Assembly (NCBI GenBank): GCA_009760855.2
Contig: WPIO01000014.1
Coordinates: forward strand, 707,001 to 771,000
Length of the DNA stretch: 64,000 nt
Source of the DNA: Cristatella mucedo
Lineage: Eukaryota; Bryozoa; Phylactolaemata; Cristatellidae
Direction: 5' to 3'
Under the pieces are notes generated by a model, which saw only the letters and a list, made by a program, of their open reading frames with translations, was not told the DNA's origin and did no database searches. Below, piece after piece: positions 1 through 46,439 of the stretch. The translations under genes were made by a program, and so were the position numbers. The stretch's first letter is position 1, and each line of letters begins with the position of its first letter.

Positions 1-37057
<37,057 letters not shown>

Positions 37058-37576
37058 CTCAGAGGCTAGTCAAGACATCGGTTGTCAGTCTGCTGCACTT
37101 CAAATTGTACTCTCTCGAAAGAATTCAGCTTGAATCTTCCGTCTATCAACCTCTCTGTCGACCTATAATAGCAGCCGATCGCGAGCCTACAACTGTGCTT
37201 GCCTAGTGCTTGCTCTAACGTTGCCAACAGCTCAGTGAGCTCACTATGGTTTATTTATTTAAATTGGGCAGATCTATTTTAACAGCATTTCTTACTAGCA
37301 ATTTGTACTTGAATTGTTGATGTAGCAGTGTTAGCTATGGATATTAGCAACAAAATCTGCACAATGCTTTATCAATCCTCCCTCAATATTCTAACAGATA
37401 ATGTATTATGATATGCTGATTTGTGCTTATACTTTCACATGGCTGGCTTGACCATAATAAAATAAATGTGTTCAGACTGAGCAGAAAATTGTATCTCTCT
37501 ACAGCTTGTAATGTCACGATTCTCATACAGTCCTGACAGATGGGATGCTTGGTCAAAATACTGATATCTAAACGCT
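37058..37576 (+). other. 3' UTR and downstream spacer of the ABC gene
   Basis: AT-rich; holds the candidate polyadenylation signals at 37456-37466. No other feature is seen. Confidence 0.5.
37456..37466 (+). promoter_or_regulatory. Candidate polyadenylation signal of the ABC gene
   Basis: Two overlapping AATAAA hexamers about 400 bases after the stop codon. This is a plausible 3' end for a vertebrate-style signal; no transcript evidence is available. Confidence 0.45.
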
Positions 37577-38330
37577 ATAATAATAATACCTTTGTATATT
37601 GCCCTCAGAAAAGTGTATATCTTTATAGACACTTTGTATATGCATTAAAGTAAGGCTATGGTAAAATGCATTGACTGCAAGCAAATACAGGTAGTGGTAC
37701 CATGCAAATTGTCAGCACGAATAAGCACACAATTGACAATTGACAATTCACGAGGACCCGGCCAATGCTGTTAGGGGCATGATCGCTTTTAGACTCTTTT
37801 TAAATGCCTCTAGTCAATGCATGTCGTGACGTCAGTCGGGAGTGATTTTTCAGGCTTTGGGACCATACAATCAAATGGCAGACTCCAAGATATTTGAGTT
37901 TGGATACAGACACAACTTGTAACTTTGAGTCTGATTAGCAGGAGGTACATCGATTTACTTGATGGGAAACTAGTTTGGATAGGTTAGCCGGAGCGAGGGA
38001 ATGAAGTGACTTAAAACGTAATGAAAACACCTTGAAGCGCGAAGCAATTCGTGCCTGGGAATCAGTGCACGTCGGCGAGGCGTTTTGTCACATGGCAATT
38101 GCAAAATGCACCGCAGACGAGTCTAGCTGCAGAGATGTGTACGAACTGTAACGGCTGCATTGGCCGGGCAGAAGGCCTGGTAAAAGCGAGTAACAAAAGT
38201 TGAGATGGGGTGTCACAAATATGTAGTGCCTTAACAAGCCAGGATATGGTATCCCTGTTTAGACAGGTCCGAATATTTCCAACGCTATTAGACATACACT
38301 TGCTGCATGTATACTGACATCCGCACATAA
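37577..38330 (-). mobile_element. LINE family 1 copy, diverged
   Basis: A TAATAATAATACC tail at 37577, then an old version of the 3' end. The coding part on the minus strand includes SNSVGNIRTCLNRDTISWLV, then FVHISAARLVCGAF, matching LHNIAKIRACLDKDTTSKLV and LVQNSAARLVCRER. Many changes. Confidence 0.7.
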
Positions 38331-38344
38331 ATGGCAGCAAGGTT

Positions 38345-38985
38345 TTGTAAATTGAGTGACTTTAAAACTTACTTGCTAGTTATGGGAAAATCAAGTGAGA
38401 CTCGAAAGCCGGAAAGATTATCTCTCAACCTCGGCTCTGCCAGCATATCTCGTGTAGCCTCAGAACGAAATCTGAGTGTTAGGTCCCTTCATTCTTCGGC
38501 TCCAGTCTACTTATCAGAAAAACTCTCCTTAGTACGCCAGCATCATATCAACCATTGTTCCGACTCAGACCGTTTAGCTATACCTCATACGAGCCTCAAA
38601 ACATTTGGAGACCATGTTTTTAGTTTACGAGCTCCCAAAGCCTGAAACTCACTCCCCAGACGTCAGGACTTCCCCTGAAATGACTACATGTATATAGAAG
38701 CTAAAACACACCTGTGTATTACAGCATTTAGTGGGTCCTCGTGATTCGTCCTTGGTATACTTATGCATGCTTTAACTGTGCTGCTACTAATCATATCTAA
38801 ATGTAGACCCTGTGCTTGTCACATCTTACAATGACATGCTTGATGACTTTGTGCAGGTTACCACTAGTCATCTGGTCATGCTTTCTTTATCCCCTTTATC
38901 CTCTTTATCCATCAATTTGCCAAATGCCTACAAAGAGATTCAGTTCACCGAGGATGCTATACAAATATATTAATATTCTAACTAT
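38345..38985 (+). mobile_element. LINE family 1 copy with internal deletion
   Basis: The plus strand reads LVMGKSSETRKPERLSLNLG, then SASISRVASERNLSV. It then jumps to RSLHSSAPVYLSEKLSL and HTSLKTFGDHVFSLRAPKA; about 110 codons between are missing relative to the copy at 30.6-31.5 kb. It ends near ATATATTAATATTCTAACTA. Confidence 0.7.
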
Positions 38986-38989
38986 TACG

Positions 38990-39375
38990 TGAGTCGGGGA
39001 TTATTCCCAGGCTTTACGAAAGTACTAAACATTAGGTGTGATGTCCAATTGATTTGAGGTAGGTCGGTTCGCAGCCCAGCTTAACGACTTGAGTCAGGAG
39101 CGCTGGTGGTAAGCTCTTTTATATCACGATTGGAAAGTAGTTCGGATAGGTAGGCTGGAGCGAAAGAATGAAGAGACCTGTAAGTGAGTGACTCACAACT
39201 GTGAAGTCGATAAGGCGCTTGATGAGGAGCTGGTGATAGAGTCGGTGATAAGTAGCCCACAGAAACCGAGGAAGGATGTAACAAATGCATATAAAAACTT
39301 CGAACATTTTGCAGTCGAGATTTGAAGATACATTGCTCGACCCTTTCGGGGTTGTACACTTGTAAATAGGCTACT
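38990..39375 (-). mobile_element. LINE family 1 fragment, diverged
   Basis: The minus strand keeps FLYAFVTSFLGFCGLL and SLTGLFILSLQPTYPNYF-like stretches in different frames, matching VHAFVTSRLDFCNSLL and LTFRSLHSMAPAYL. The tail is not preserved. Confidence 0.55.
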
Positions 39376-40420
39376 CAAAACGTAGCCGCAAAAGCGCCTT
39401 AACTTACATCCCTAATTACCACTTTACCCAATAAAATCGTCTAAAGGTTTACGTGCATTGGTGTTCATGATAATAATGCTATTGCAACGTTTGCGTGGGC
39501 ACTCTTTTCTTGCACATTTATGTCCCGCTAGAAGATTGTGTGTGGTCTTAACGGTGGCTTGGAGAGATCTACAGCTTCAGACGACCGCGGCAAGGGAGGG
39601 TTCAGTCGATTGCAACTCACTATTTTCATCCGGCACTCTTCAGTGGCATGAAGCATTCTGTAACTTTAACTGTTGTAACGTTCCTGCTCCTTCCCACTTC
39701 TTCAGGTTACTAGTGGATGCCGTTTGATAACAAATCCGTATTTCTGCTAGCCATCGCTTTTCGACTACATAGTATTCGGCTATATCCTCAGCAATTTGTG
39801 TGATCTCAAGTAAATAGCATGCACAATGCTTTTCGTAAGCTGGTTATCACACCATTGAGATTCCTAACGTATTTCACGTCAAGCTTTCTTGTAAATTTGT
39901 AATTGAAAGTAACACGTCAAGAATGATAGATAGAACATATCCTCATACATATCATGCATTTGTCCGTGTGACACAAGTACGATTATACTGAAGCAGGTAT
40001 AAATGATAGCTGTGTGGCCGTTAAAAAGTACACAATATCTGCAAGCTAATTGTCCGACAACGAAAAGTGAAGTTTGTAGACTCAGCATTTGCATACTCTT
40101 GCAAAGCGCTATTCGTAGAGGCACTCTTCTGTCGTCGCTCAGCCTGTTCAGGACTTGAACACCAAAACTGATGTCATCACAGGTCCAAACGAAACCAACT
40201 AGTAAGTCACGTCAGCACGACGTTCCACACTATCTTTCAAGCATATTGGCAATATAAGTGTATAAAATAAACTGTCACAACTGAGTGCTCAGTCTAGCGA
40301 CTGTATGAGCTGACAAACCGAATTTTTAAACTAGCTTCCTCAAACAGCACGACATCTGCAAAACCAGAGAAACCGCATTTTGCCCGTCCAAAAATTTGAG
40401 GCACTCATCATATCAGCAAG
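39376..40420 (+). other. Spacer between the two convergent genes
   Basis: No gene or known repeat recognised. It includes whatever 3' flanks the two converging transcription units have. Confidence 0.4.
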
Positions 40421-40426
40421 TTTATT
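40421..40426 (-). promoter_or_regulatory. Candidate polyadenylation signal of DYNLRB
   Basis: TTTATT on the plus strand is AATAAA on the minus strand, about 113 bases beyond the DYNLRB stop codon. Confidence 0.45.
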
Positions 40427-40538
40427 AATTATGCCTTCACTGTGACAAGGAGAAAGAAGCTTCGAATAAATATGTTCATCTCTAGAAGGCATGCATAATG
40501 CATAACGCTGTTGGTCTCAAGCTGGTTCCATAAACGAG

Positions 40539-40585
40539 CTACTGGACGTCAGGCTGCTGAATGACGATGAGCAGATAATCGTGAT
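40539..40585 (-). CDS. DYNLRB exon 4, C-terminus and stop
   Basis: A 47-base coding piece after the acceptor TCTTACAG: it completes Asp, then [14 protein letters not shown] and TAG at 40541-40539. It corresponds to DKDYFLIVIQNPTE of human DYNLRB1. Confidence 0.93.
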
Positions 40586-42034
40586 CTGTAAGACAAATAG
40601 GGAACCCTATTGGTTGCATTAATACACTAAAACCGACATGCCGCTTATACAAGCACTGCTAACAGCAATTAAAATGTGCTCGAACGTGGCTAAAAAAACT
40701 GCTGGTCTAAAATGGCGCCCCATGATGTAACGTAATGTATCTGCGTATGTAACTCCACAATGCCATAAAGACTATGTGGGTGTTACCCAGGAGAGATTTG
40801 TATAGCGCAATCACAGCCTAAGCGGCTCTCGTTAAGCATTCGGTAGCCAAAAGACTTCGTCTAACGCAACAAAGAGATAGTGAGAAGCATAATAGAGTCG
40901 GGAGAACAGTTGAGGTAGTGAGTAGCATGAAAGTAGTAGCTCAGGACAGCTGGAAATTATGAGCCATAGTCGGCAGCAGGAGAGTAGTTGTCGTTGCCTA
41001 AGAGTTGTGGAAGCGAGTTCCACAGACCTGCAGAGCTAAAGCTTATGTCACCAACGGTCACATAATCCTACATCTGTGAATGAATGCGTTTGCAAGGTGC
41101 AAAACTAAGGCTTGAATCAAAAGGAAAATGCAAGAAAAATTCAGGCTAAAAGAAAAGGAGAAAGGAAAGCAAAAGTAATCGCAGAACTCCAGATAGTCAG
41201 AAGTCAAGCAAAACCAGCAGACAAGCATCTCTCAAATGAATGCACTCAAGTCAACCTATGCTCAACCTTTGGCAGCGAGTACCACCCTATTAAATATGAC
41301 ACCGAGTCAACTAGAGAGCCAAGACTGAGCTGAGCACGTTATCTTCCAAACTGCATCTGAATGGGGCTACATGGAGATATTTAATTAGAGTAGGTACAAC
41401 TAGTGTGATTCGCCATCAAGTCAAACCTTCACTGCTTGCTATGATAATCAGGACAAGCCAATGCATGCCATAAAACACCACGTAACCAACAGAGCAGTGG
41501 CAGGTTGTCTGCCACTGCTACGTCTTAAAAACTAGACTAGAAATTATGGTCACTTGTGTATCCTTCAGTGCCTGTGTCAGTGGGTGCTACATTTTCTCAA
41601 CCATTCTGCACGTACAGCTCGTGATGAGCATGTGGCCATAGGGGATGCCATGCTAGGCAAAAAACGTCAACAACGGCAGCAACGGGCGACCTGATTTAAC
41701 CAAAGAAAGTCTTACTCTTATCTTTACGAGAAAATTACTTCCTCAACCACTTAAGTTAAAACAGGCGAATTGATCGGTCAGAGGGAATGAACGATTTTGA
41801 CATAGCTTATATGGTGTACCTGACCGTGCAAAGGACTTTGTTAACTAAGGACAGAGGCTAACGACTCGATTTGCACAAATTTTTGATGGGGCAATATCTA
41901 AGTTCGTAGGTTCTTTATTGGATTCAGACTCTGAACACACAGGCACCACACAGCATGATTTTGTACAAAAAGTCAACTACATACAAGCAGCCAAACGTAA
42001 CTCTCCCTCTTTCTCCGTTTCTCTTGCTCCTCTT

Positions 42035-42103
<69 letters not shown>

Positions 42104-43571
42104 ATTTCTTTTTCGCCCTAGCTGTGAAGCCCTATCTTTACCCACTTGCTGATGAACCACGGGCTATTGCTACCAGTACTTGAATTACACACGCCTAAAG
42201 GGCAAGACACGGAGCTGTATCAGGCCATGTGCTAGCACTTCATCGGCAGTTAACCAAATTCATAGGAACAACGTTAACCATTCACAAATCGAAGGAGGAA
42301 ACCAAATTGAAAACCACTTAGCTTAAAAAAGGTAAAACAGCAATAAGAGGAATCGCATAAGCAACACTACATGTCTTGTCCGTCAGGTAGCAGTGTTAAG
42401 GGAAGCCTAATATTTCCCATCAGTAAGTAAGAAATTCTGCAAAAAAGTGGTTTGTACCACTCGCGTGCCCCCAATTACATCATCTTCTAGTGGGTTTACT
42501 AAATCAAGCATTAAAAGCAGGTTGTGAGTGGCTAGTGAAAGTCGTCTCTGAGCAGCATTGAATGGCAGCAGTTGCCAACAACAGTGCAAACAAATACATA
42601 GGTCAGCTGTCATAGCCTCATAGGTCGGTCAGCTGTACATAGGTCACATGTAAGTTGCATACATTCTCTGTGTGGTTGACGTTACCTTAAAGCAAATAGT
42701 ATTTAACGCGATAAGAAGAGGTCATCAATACCGTAGCATTAAGAACCTACATGCTCACAAATCAAATCAGCCAGATCTTGGACCACCTTTAAATGCTCCA
42801 CTTACCTGGAGCCACCATAATCTCGTGCTTCTTTGATCTCAGACGGAAAAATGTGAGATCGTTTTGAGGATCGATATCCCTGACGACACTGCGAGCTTTC
42901 AACGCCAGCTGATGGATAGTGCTAGCATAGGTCATGGTAGTGGAGTTGTCCAAAGTCGTCCTGATAGGTATTCCTAAAGCAAAAGAAAATCATTATCAGG
43001 CACGCATCGTACAATAACTCTGGTGATTCGCAGGTATATTGCCGCGGTCATTTGCCAGCATTTTCCAAGCCGTCAGTTAGATGATACTTTTAGCAGTCAC
43101 TGAAGTTCCCAACGCATCCAAAGTAGCACAGAAGCATTGCTGGGATGTCCTAAATAGCACGTACCATCTTGGTTCAGTACAATGGTGCCGACAACTCCTT
43201 TGTGGGCGCCAATTCTCTTCAACGTCTCTTCGACTTCAGACTGCAAAGCGTTAGGACACGACTTAACCGCAGCTATGTCCCCCCAAGGCTTATGAAGCGG
43301 TGGTTATACGAGTATCGACTGAATGATCGCTTCTGATCCCCTCGTGCTTTGCTGCGCATACGCAAGGCATAAATGGGCTCCGCGCCCAGTTGTAACGCAA
43401 ATAACAACAGAGACCAAGAGGTACTGCTCAGAGAGAAAGGGCTGGCGCCGATCACAGTACATCCAAATATTCAGCACATCGCGGGATTGAGCTACGTTGG
43501 TGCTTCGGTCAAATAAGATGTTAAGGATGATCAAAAATGAATTCAGGAATCATCGTCAGCGGTCTTACCAT
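40539..43571 (-). CDS. DYNLRB1: Dynein light chain roadblock, complete 4-exon gene
   Basis: Roadblock light chains are homodimers that bind the dynein intermediate chain in cytoplasmic dynein and help cargo attachment and axonal or ciliary transport. On the minus strand, exons 43571-43569, 43240-43165, 42973-42806 and 40585-40539 splice in frame to a 97-residue protein (human DYNLRB1 has 96). It begins [16 protein letters not shown], includes [18 protein letters not shown] and the family hallmark [20 protein letters not shown], then [20 protein letters not shown], and ends QQPDVQ. All junctions are GT-AG. No residue expected for the fold is missing, so it looks functional. DYNLRB1 and DYNLRB2 are vertebrate duplicates; this is the single-type invertebrate form. 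It converges with the ABC gene. Confidence 0.96.
40586..40725 (-). other. DYNLRB intron 3, first part
   Basis: Intronic; nothing recognised. Confidence 0.5.
40726..41056 (-). mobile_element. LINE family 2 3' end inside DYNLRB intron 3
   Basis: Starts AACGTAATGTATCTGCGTAT and matches the 19650-19985 copy base by base over most of 330 bases (ATTCGGTAGCCAAAAGACTT, GAGTAGTTGTCGTTGC). Same strand as DYNLRB. It ends at a point where the element normally continues, so it is 5' truncated. Confidence 0.85.
41057..41999 (+). other. DYNLRB intron 3 spacer with a Lys-rich open frame
   Basis: The frame at 41112-41333 (+) codes for a Lys/Arg-rich 73-residue peptide ([20 protein letters not shown]...). 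It has no family resemblance and probably does not code. No other feature is seen. Confidence 0.3.
42000..42098. repeat. CT microsatellite
   Basis: CT dinucleotide run with TTTCTC edges, inside DYNLRB intron 3. Confidence 0.95.
42099..42805 (-). other. DYNLRB intron 3, last part
   Basis: No gene or known repeat recognised between the microsatellite and exon 3. Confidence 0.4.
42806..42973 (-). CDS. DYNLRB exon 3
   Basis: Acceptor CTTTAG, 168 bases, donor GTAAGTGG. It encodes the bulk of the roadblock fold from [17 protein letters not shown] to the [20 protein letters not shown] stretch and ends in VAP with a phase 1 split Asp codon. Confidence 0.97.
43165..43240 (-). CDS. DYNLRB exon 2
   Basis: Acceptor CTTTGCAG (minus), 76 bases, donor GTACGTGC. 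It encodes [20 protein letters not shown] and then VLNQDG, ending phase 1 (first base of the Gly codon). Matches the [16 protein letters not shown] start of human DYNLRB1. Confidence 0.95.
43241..43568 (-). other. DYNLRB intron 1
   Basis: 328 bases; overlapping open frames in it are intronic and unlike any family I know. Confidence 0.6.
43569..43571 (-). CDS. DYNLRB exon 1, coding part (ATG only)
   Basis: The minus strand reads ...AACATG then donor GTAAGACC. The start codon is the last codon of exon 1, so only Met is coded here; the rest of the exon is 5' UTR. No other ATG gives a frame into exon 2 that fits the family. Confidence 0.85.
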
Positions 43572-43623
43572 GTTTAGTAGGCCGGTTACAGAGAACAGCT
43601 CCTTTCCCCGTTGCTAAGCTTAT

Positions 43624-43635
43624 CGCGCATGCGCG
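43624..43635. promoter_or_regulatory. NRF-1-type site in the DYNLRB promoter or 5' UTR
   Basis: CGCGCATGCGCG is a perfect match to the palindromic NRF-1 consensus YGCGCAYGCGCR, 53 bases upstream of the start codon. NRF-1 sites are typical of housekeeping promoters, which suits a dynein subunit. Function is inferred from the motif only. Confidence 0.6.
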
Positions 43636-43639
43636 GTAT

Positions 43640-44735
43640 GCGTGCTGCCACAGACGCTGCTGGGTATGAGGGACCGCTTCCGGGTAGTGCTTACATCCTT
43701 CTAAATAGCTTTAAAAGCTATAAACTTAGTAATAATATTAATTATTTTAATTTTATTTATTATAATCAAGGCCTCGTCAGTTTTATCGGAATAGATTAGC
43801 ACACAGTGTAGGTATCGGCCAGCAGGCGCGGTAACGCCCACTGGAAAATATTGTATCCGGTAGCATAGATATAAGGCATAGAACGTCGTGCGTGCGGTAG
43901 GCTTAGGCAAGCGTTAGCAAATTCTGCAAATTAGCTGTAGACTCGTTCCATTTTAAGTAGATAGCCTCGATCTCATTAGTTGGGTCACTCAACCGAAAAA
44001 TACTCATCATATAGTGTTGGTCCAAACAAGTAGGTACGGGTCGGTGGCCACTTGTCTCGGAGGTGAGTGTCATTGCCAAACGGCCATTTCTTAACGTATT
44101 TTAACAGCAGGAGTGCATATAGGCTAAGCTAATGATGTTAGAAAGTGTCTCTGGCGGTGGTTGTTCATGTGCAGTCTCACGGAGATATGAATGGGCAAAG
44201 GTGAGCGGTGAACGAGACTCGATCTTTATTCCTTCAACGGGTACATATGCGAGCAGGCTGACTCACCACAGACGAGGGCAGTGCGTCTGTGGTGGGTCAG
44301 GTGCATCCTTACATCAAGGGCCGGACGCTGCACCGAGTCAATTGCCCAACCACCTGCTGCAGGTGGGGCTTACATGGCTGATGCTGCAGCAGTTATTACA
44401 ATAGCAGAAGCAGCAGGCTCTCAAAACACCAAGTACTAAGATACCCACTTCTGAAGCGTTAAAGGCAATTTTAAATCCTGCTGTAATTTCAATCTAGCAA
44501 GGCAAAACCATTCTATGCCAGTCGTTGGTATGATCAAATGATAGTGCGAGAGCGGAGCGAAACTGAAAAAATATATAATTTATCTGTATAACGCCAGTAG
44601 CAAACTTAGTCTCTATCCATAGTCGCAAGGCTTAAGCCAACGACGCTTTTGGTACTTGCCTGCTGCGGTGCCAGTGACTCACCCTACGACCTCGTCGGCG
44701 AAGACGCACATCGAGGAAGTAAGCATACACACACA

Positions 44736-44790
<55 letters not shown>

Positions 44791-44845
44791 GCATGCGTGT
44801 GTATGTGTATGTGTTTGTGTGTGTGCACGCGTGTGCATGTGCGTA
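43640..44845 (+). other. Spacer upstream of DYNLRB
   Basis: No gene recognised. A perfect 11-bp stem CACCACAGACG (44264-44274) and CGTCTGTGGTG (44284-44294) with a 9-base loop lies in it, followed further on by the AT microsatellite. Confidence 0.5.
44727..44845. repeat. CA/TA/TG compound microsatellite
   Basis: ACACAC, then about 50 bases of AT, then TGTG-rich sequence; directly abuts a SINE. Confidence 0.95.
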
Positions 44846-45180
44846 ATTCATTTGTACAGCACCCTAAGAGAACTAGATCTCTATTCAGGCGCTTTAAATA
44901 TGCCGCAGGGCTCGAGCCCTCGACCCTGGTCATTAATAATAATAATAATAATAATATAATTTACAAAGCATCCTCAGAGAACTTAATCTCTTTCTAGGCG
45001 CTTTACATTTGCTGCAAAGGGCCATGCAATTGAATGGTAAGTAAAATCATGCTTGAAAAACAAACAAAATGAATAGCATGGTTAGGGGTGACATGTACAA
45101 TGTCATGCACATGTCATTAAATACATTACCTTAGCCTCGGTTAATAAAGGCGAGCATCTTAACACCTGGGGCAAAACAGG
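44846..45180 (-). mobile_element. tRNA-headed SINE split by a LINE
   Basis: 44846-44936 holds the LINE-like tail and the B-box region (GGGCTCGAGCCC). 45113-45180 holds the remaining head up to GGCGAGCATCTTAACACCTG. The two parts are separated by LINE 44937-45112. Confidence 0.75.
44937..45112 (-). mobile_element. LINE family 1 3' fragment inserted in a SINE
   Basis: An AAT tail followed by the family 3' end, truncated after about 175 bases. GTCATTAA occurs at 44929-44936 and again at 45113-45120, a clean 8-bp target-site duplication. Confidence 0.85.
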
Positions 45181-45599
45181 GTGCCATCACCTTGAGGGAC
45201 AGGATTGACGAAAGGTACGATAGTGCAATGACCTGCAATTATAAGCTTTGACCTTGACTACTCACTTTGAACTGGATACCGCGTATTGAATATCAGTGCT
45301 AAGCAGGCTTATGAGCACGACAGTATTTATTTTTTCAAGATCTACGTACGACTTCCGTCCTAGCTCGGGCATAAGGCGAGCCTCTAACAGCTGCTAATGT
45401 ATGTGGCTGCTGCTTTAAACAGCTCTAACGCCTCACCTGAGGCCAATAGTTAGGTAACTGGCATAGTGCAGTGACCTGCCACTAATAAACGGGATATTAC
45501 CATACGCAGCTATATTCCCCTACTTAATGGCATCATTAAACGCCAGTAATTCCCTGGGCTCGCATATACACATAGAAAGAAGAAAGAGAGAGAGCCGTT
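45181..45599 (+). other. Spacer, nothing recognised
   Basis: No gene. TTGACCTTGACTACTCACTT at 45249 is not enough to call a regulatory site. Confidence 0.4.
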
Positions 45600-45707
45600 T
45601 GCATTAGCACAGCTACCGGAGCCGAGCCACAACAACGTGACCTATCAGGAGAGGCCACGCCCGCTCTGCGATCCTGGTAGTAAATGCAACATGGATAAAA
45701 ATGTAAG

Positions 45708-46170
45708 AGATAATTCATTTGTATAGCACCCAAAGAGAACTTCATCTCTATTCAGGCGCTTCACATATAACTCGGGCTCGAGCCTGTAGTTCGACATTCT
45801 CGAGGTGGCAGGTACGCGATACCGCACATAACACCGATGCGAGCTCAAAGGCGTTTATTCGCATGGACACCGCAGCGGGCCAGTGCTTAATTACCCAGCC
45901 CGGAGTGGTCGACGTAAATCTCCGGGCCTTTGCCGCCCCTTACTTAATTAAATATCACTGCCATAAATCACAACCGCCCATAAACCAACGGCAGTGTCAT
46001 AATCTCTGTTGGCTCATAAATCATTCTAAGCCATAAACTGGTTGAGCGAGGAATAATAACGCATAAATACTTTTGATCCATAAACCTCTACAGTGTAAAA
46101 AATAGCCACAGAGCTACCGACCTCGACTTGACCTTAGTCAAGGCGAGCACCTTAGCCACTGGGCCAATGG
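45708..46170 (-). mobile_element. tRNA-headed SINE, itself interrupted, inside the left LTR
   Basis: 45708-45797 carries the LINE-like tail and the B-box region (GGGCTCGAGCCTG). 46105-46170 carries CCTTAGTCAAGGCGAGCACC and TTAGCCACTGGGCCAA (head). Between them 45798-46104 is unrelated sequence rich in CATAAA repeats. Confidence 0.6.
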
Positions 46171-46439
46171 ATGCCAATAAACGTGCGCTGTCCATCCGCT
46201 AAGCGTCTTTTCATCACATTGCGGCAGCAACGAAGTAGCCTGAAACGAAGTAGCCTGAAGTAAAGGCACTTCAAAGCCAGGTTAAGCCGAAATGAGTGAT
46301 TTTTCTGCTGGCAGTCTACGTAGTTGCTGGGGCAAGAAATAATATGCCCAGCAGACAAACTTCTCTGTCCATAGGACTGATCAAACTCAGCTTAAAGGAG
46401 ACTATTCTCTGCGATCCGGTATTTGGAAAGATCGGATTA

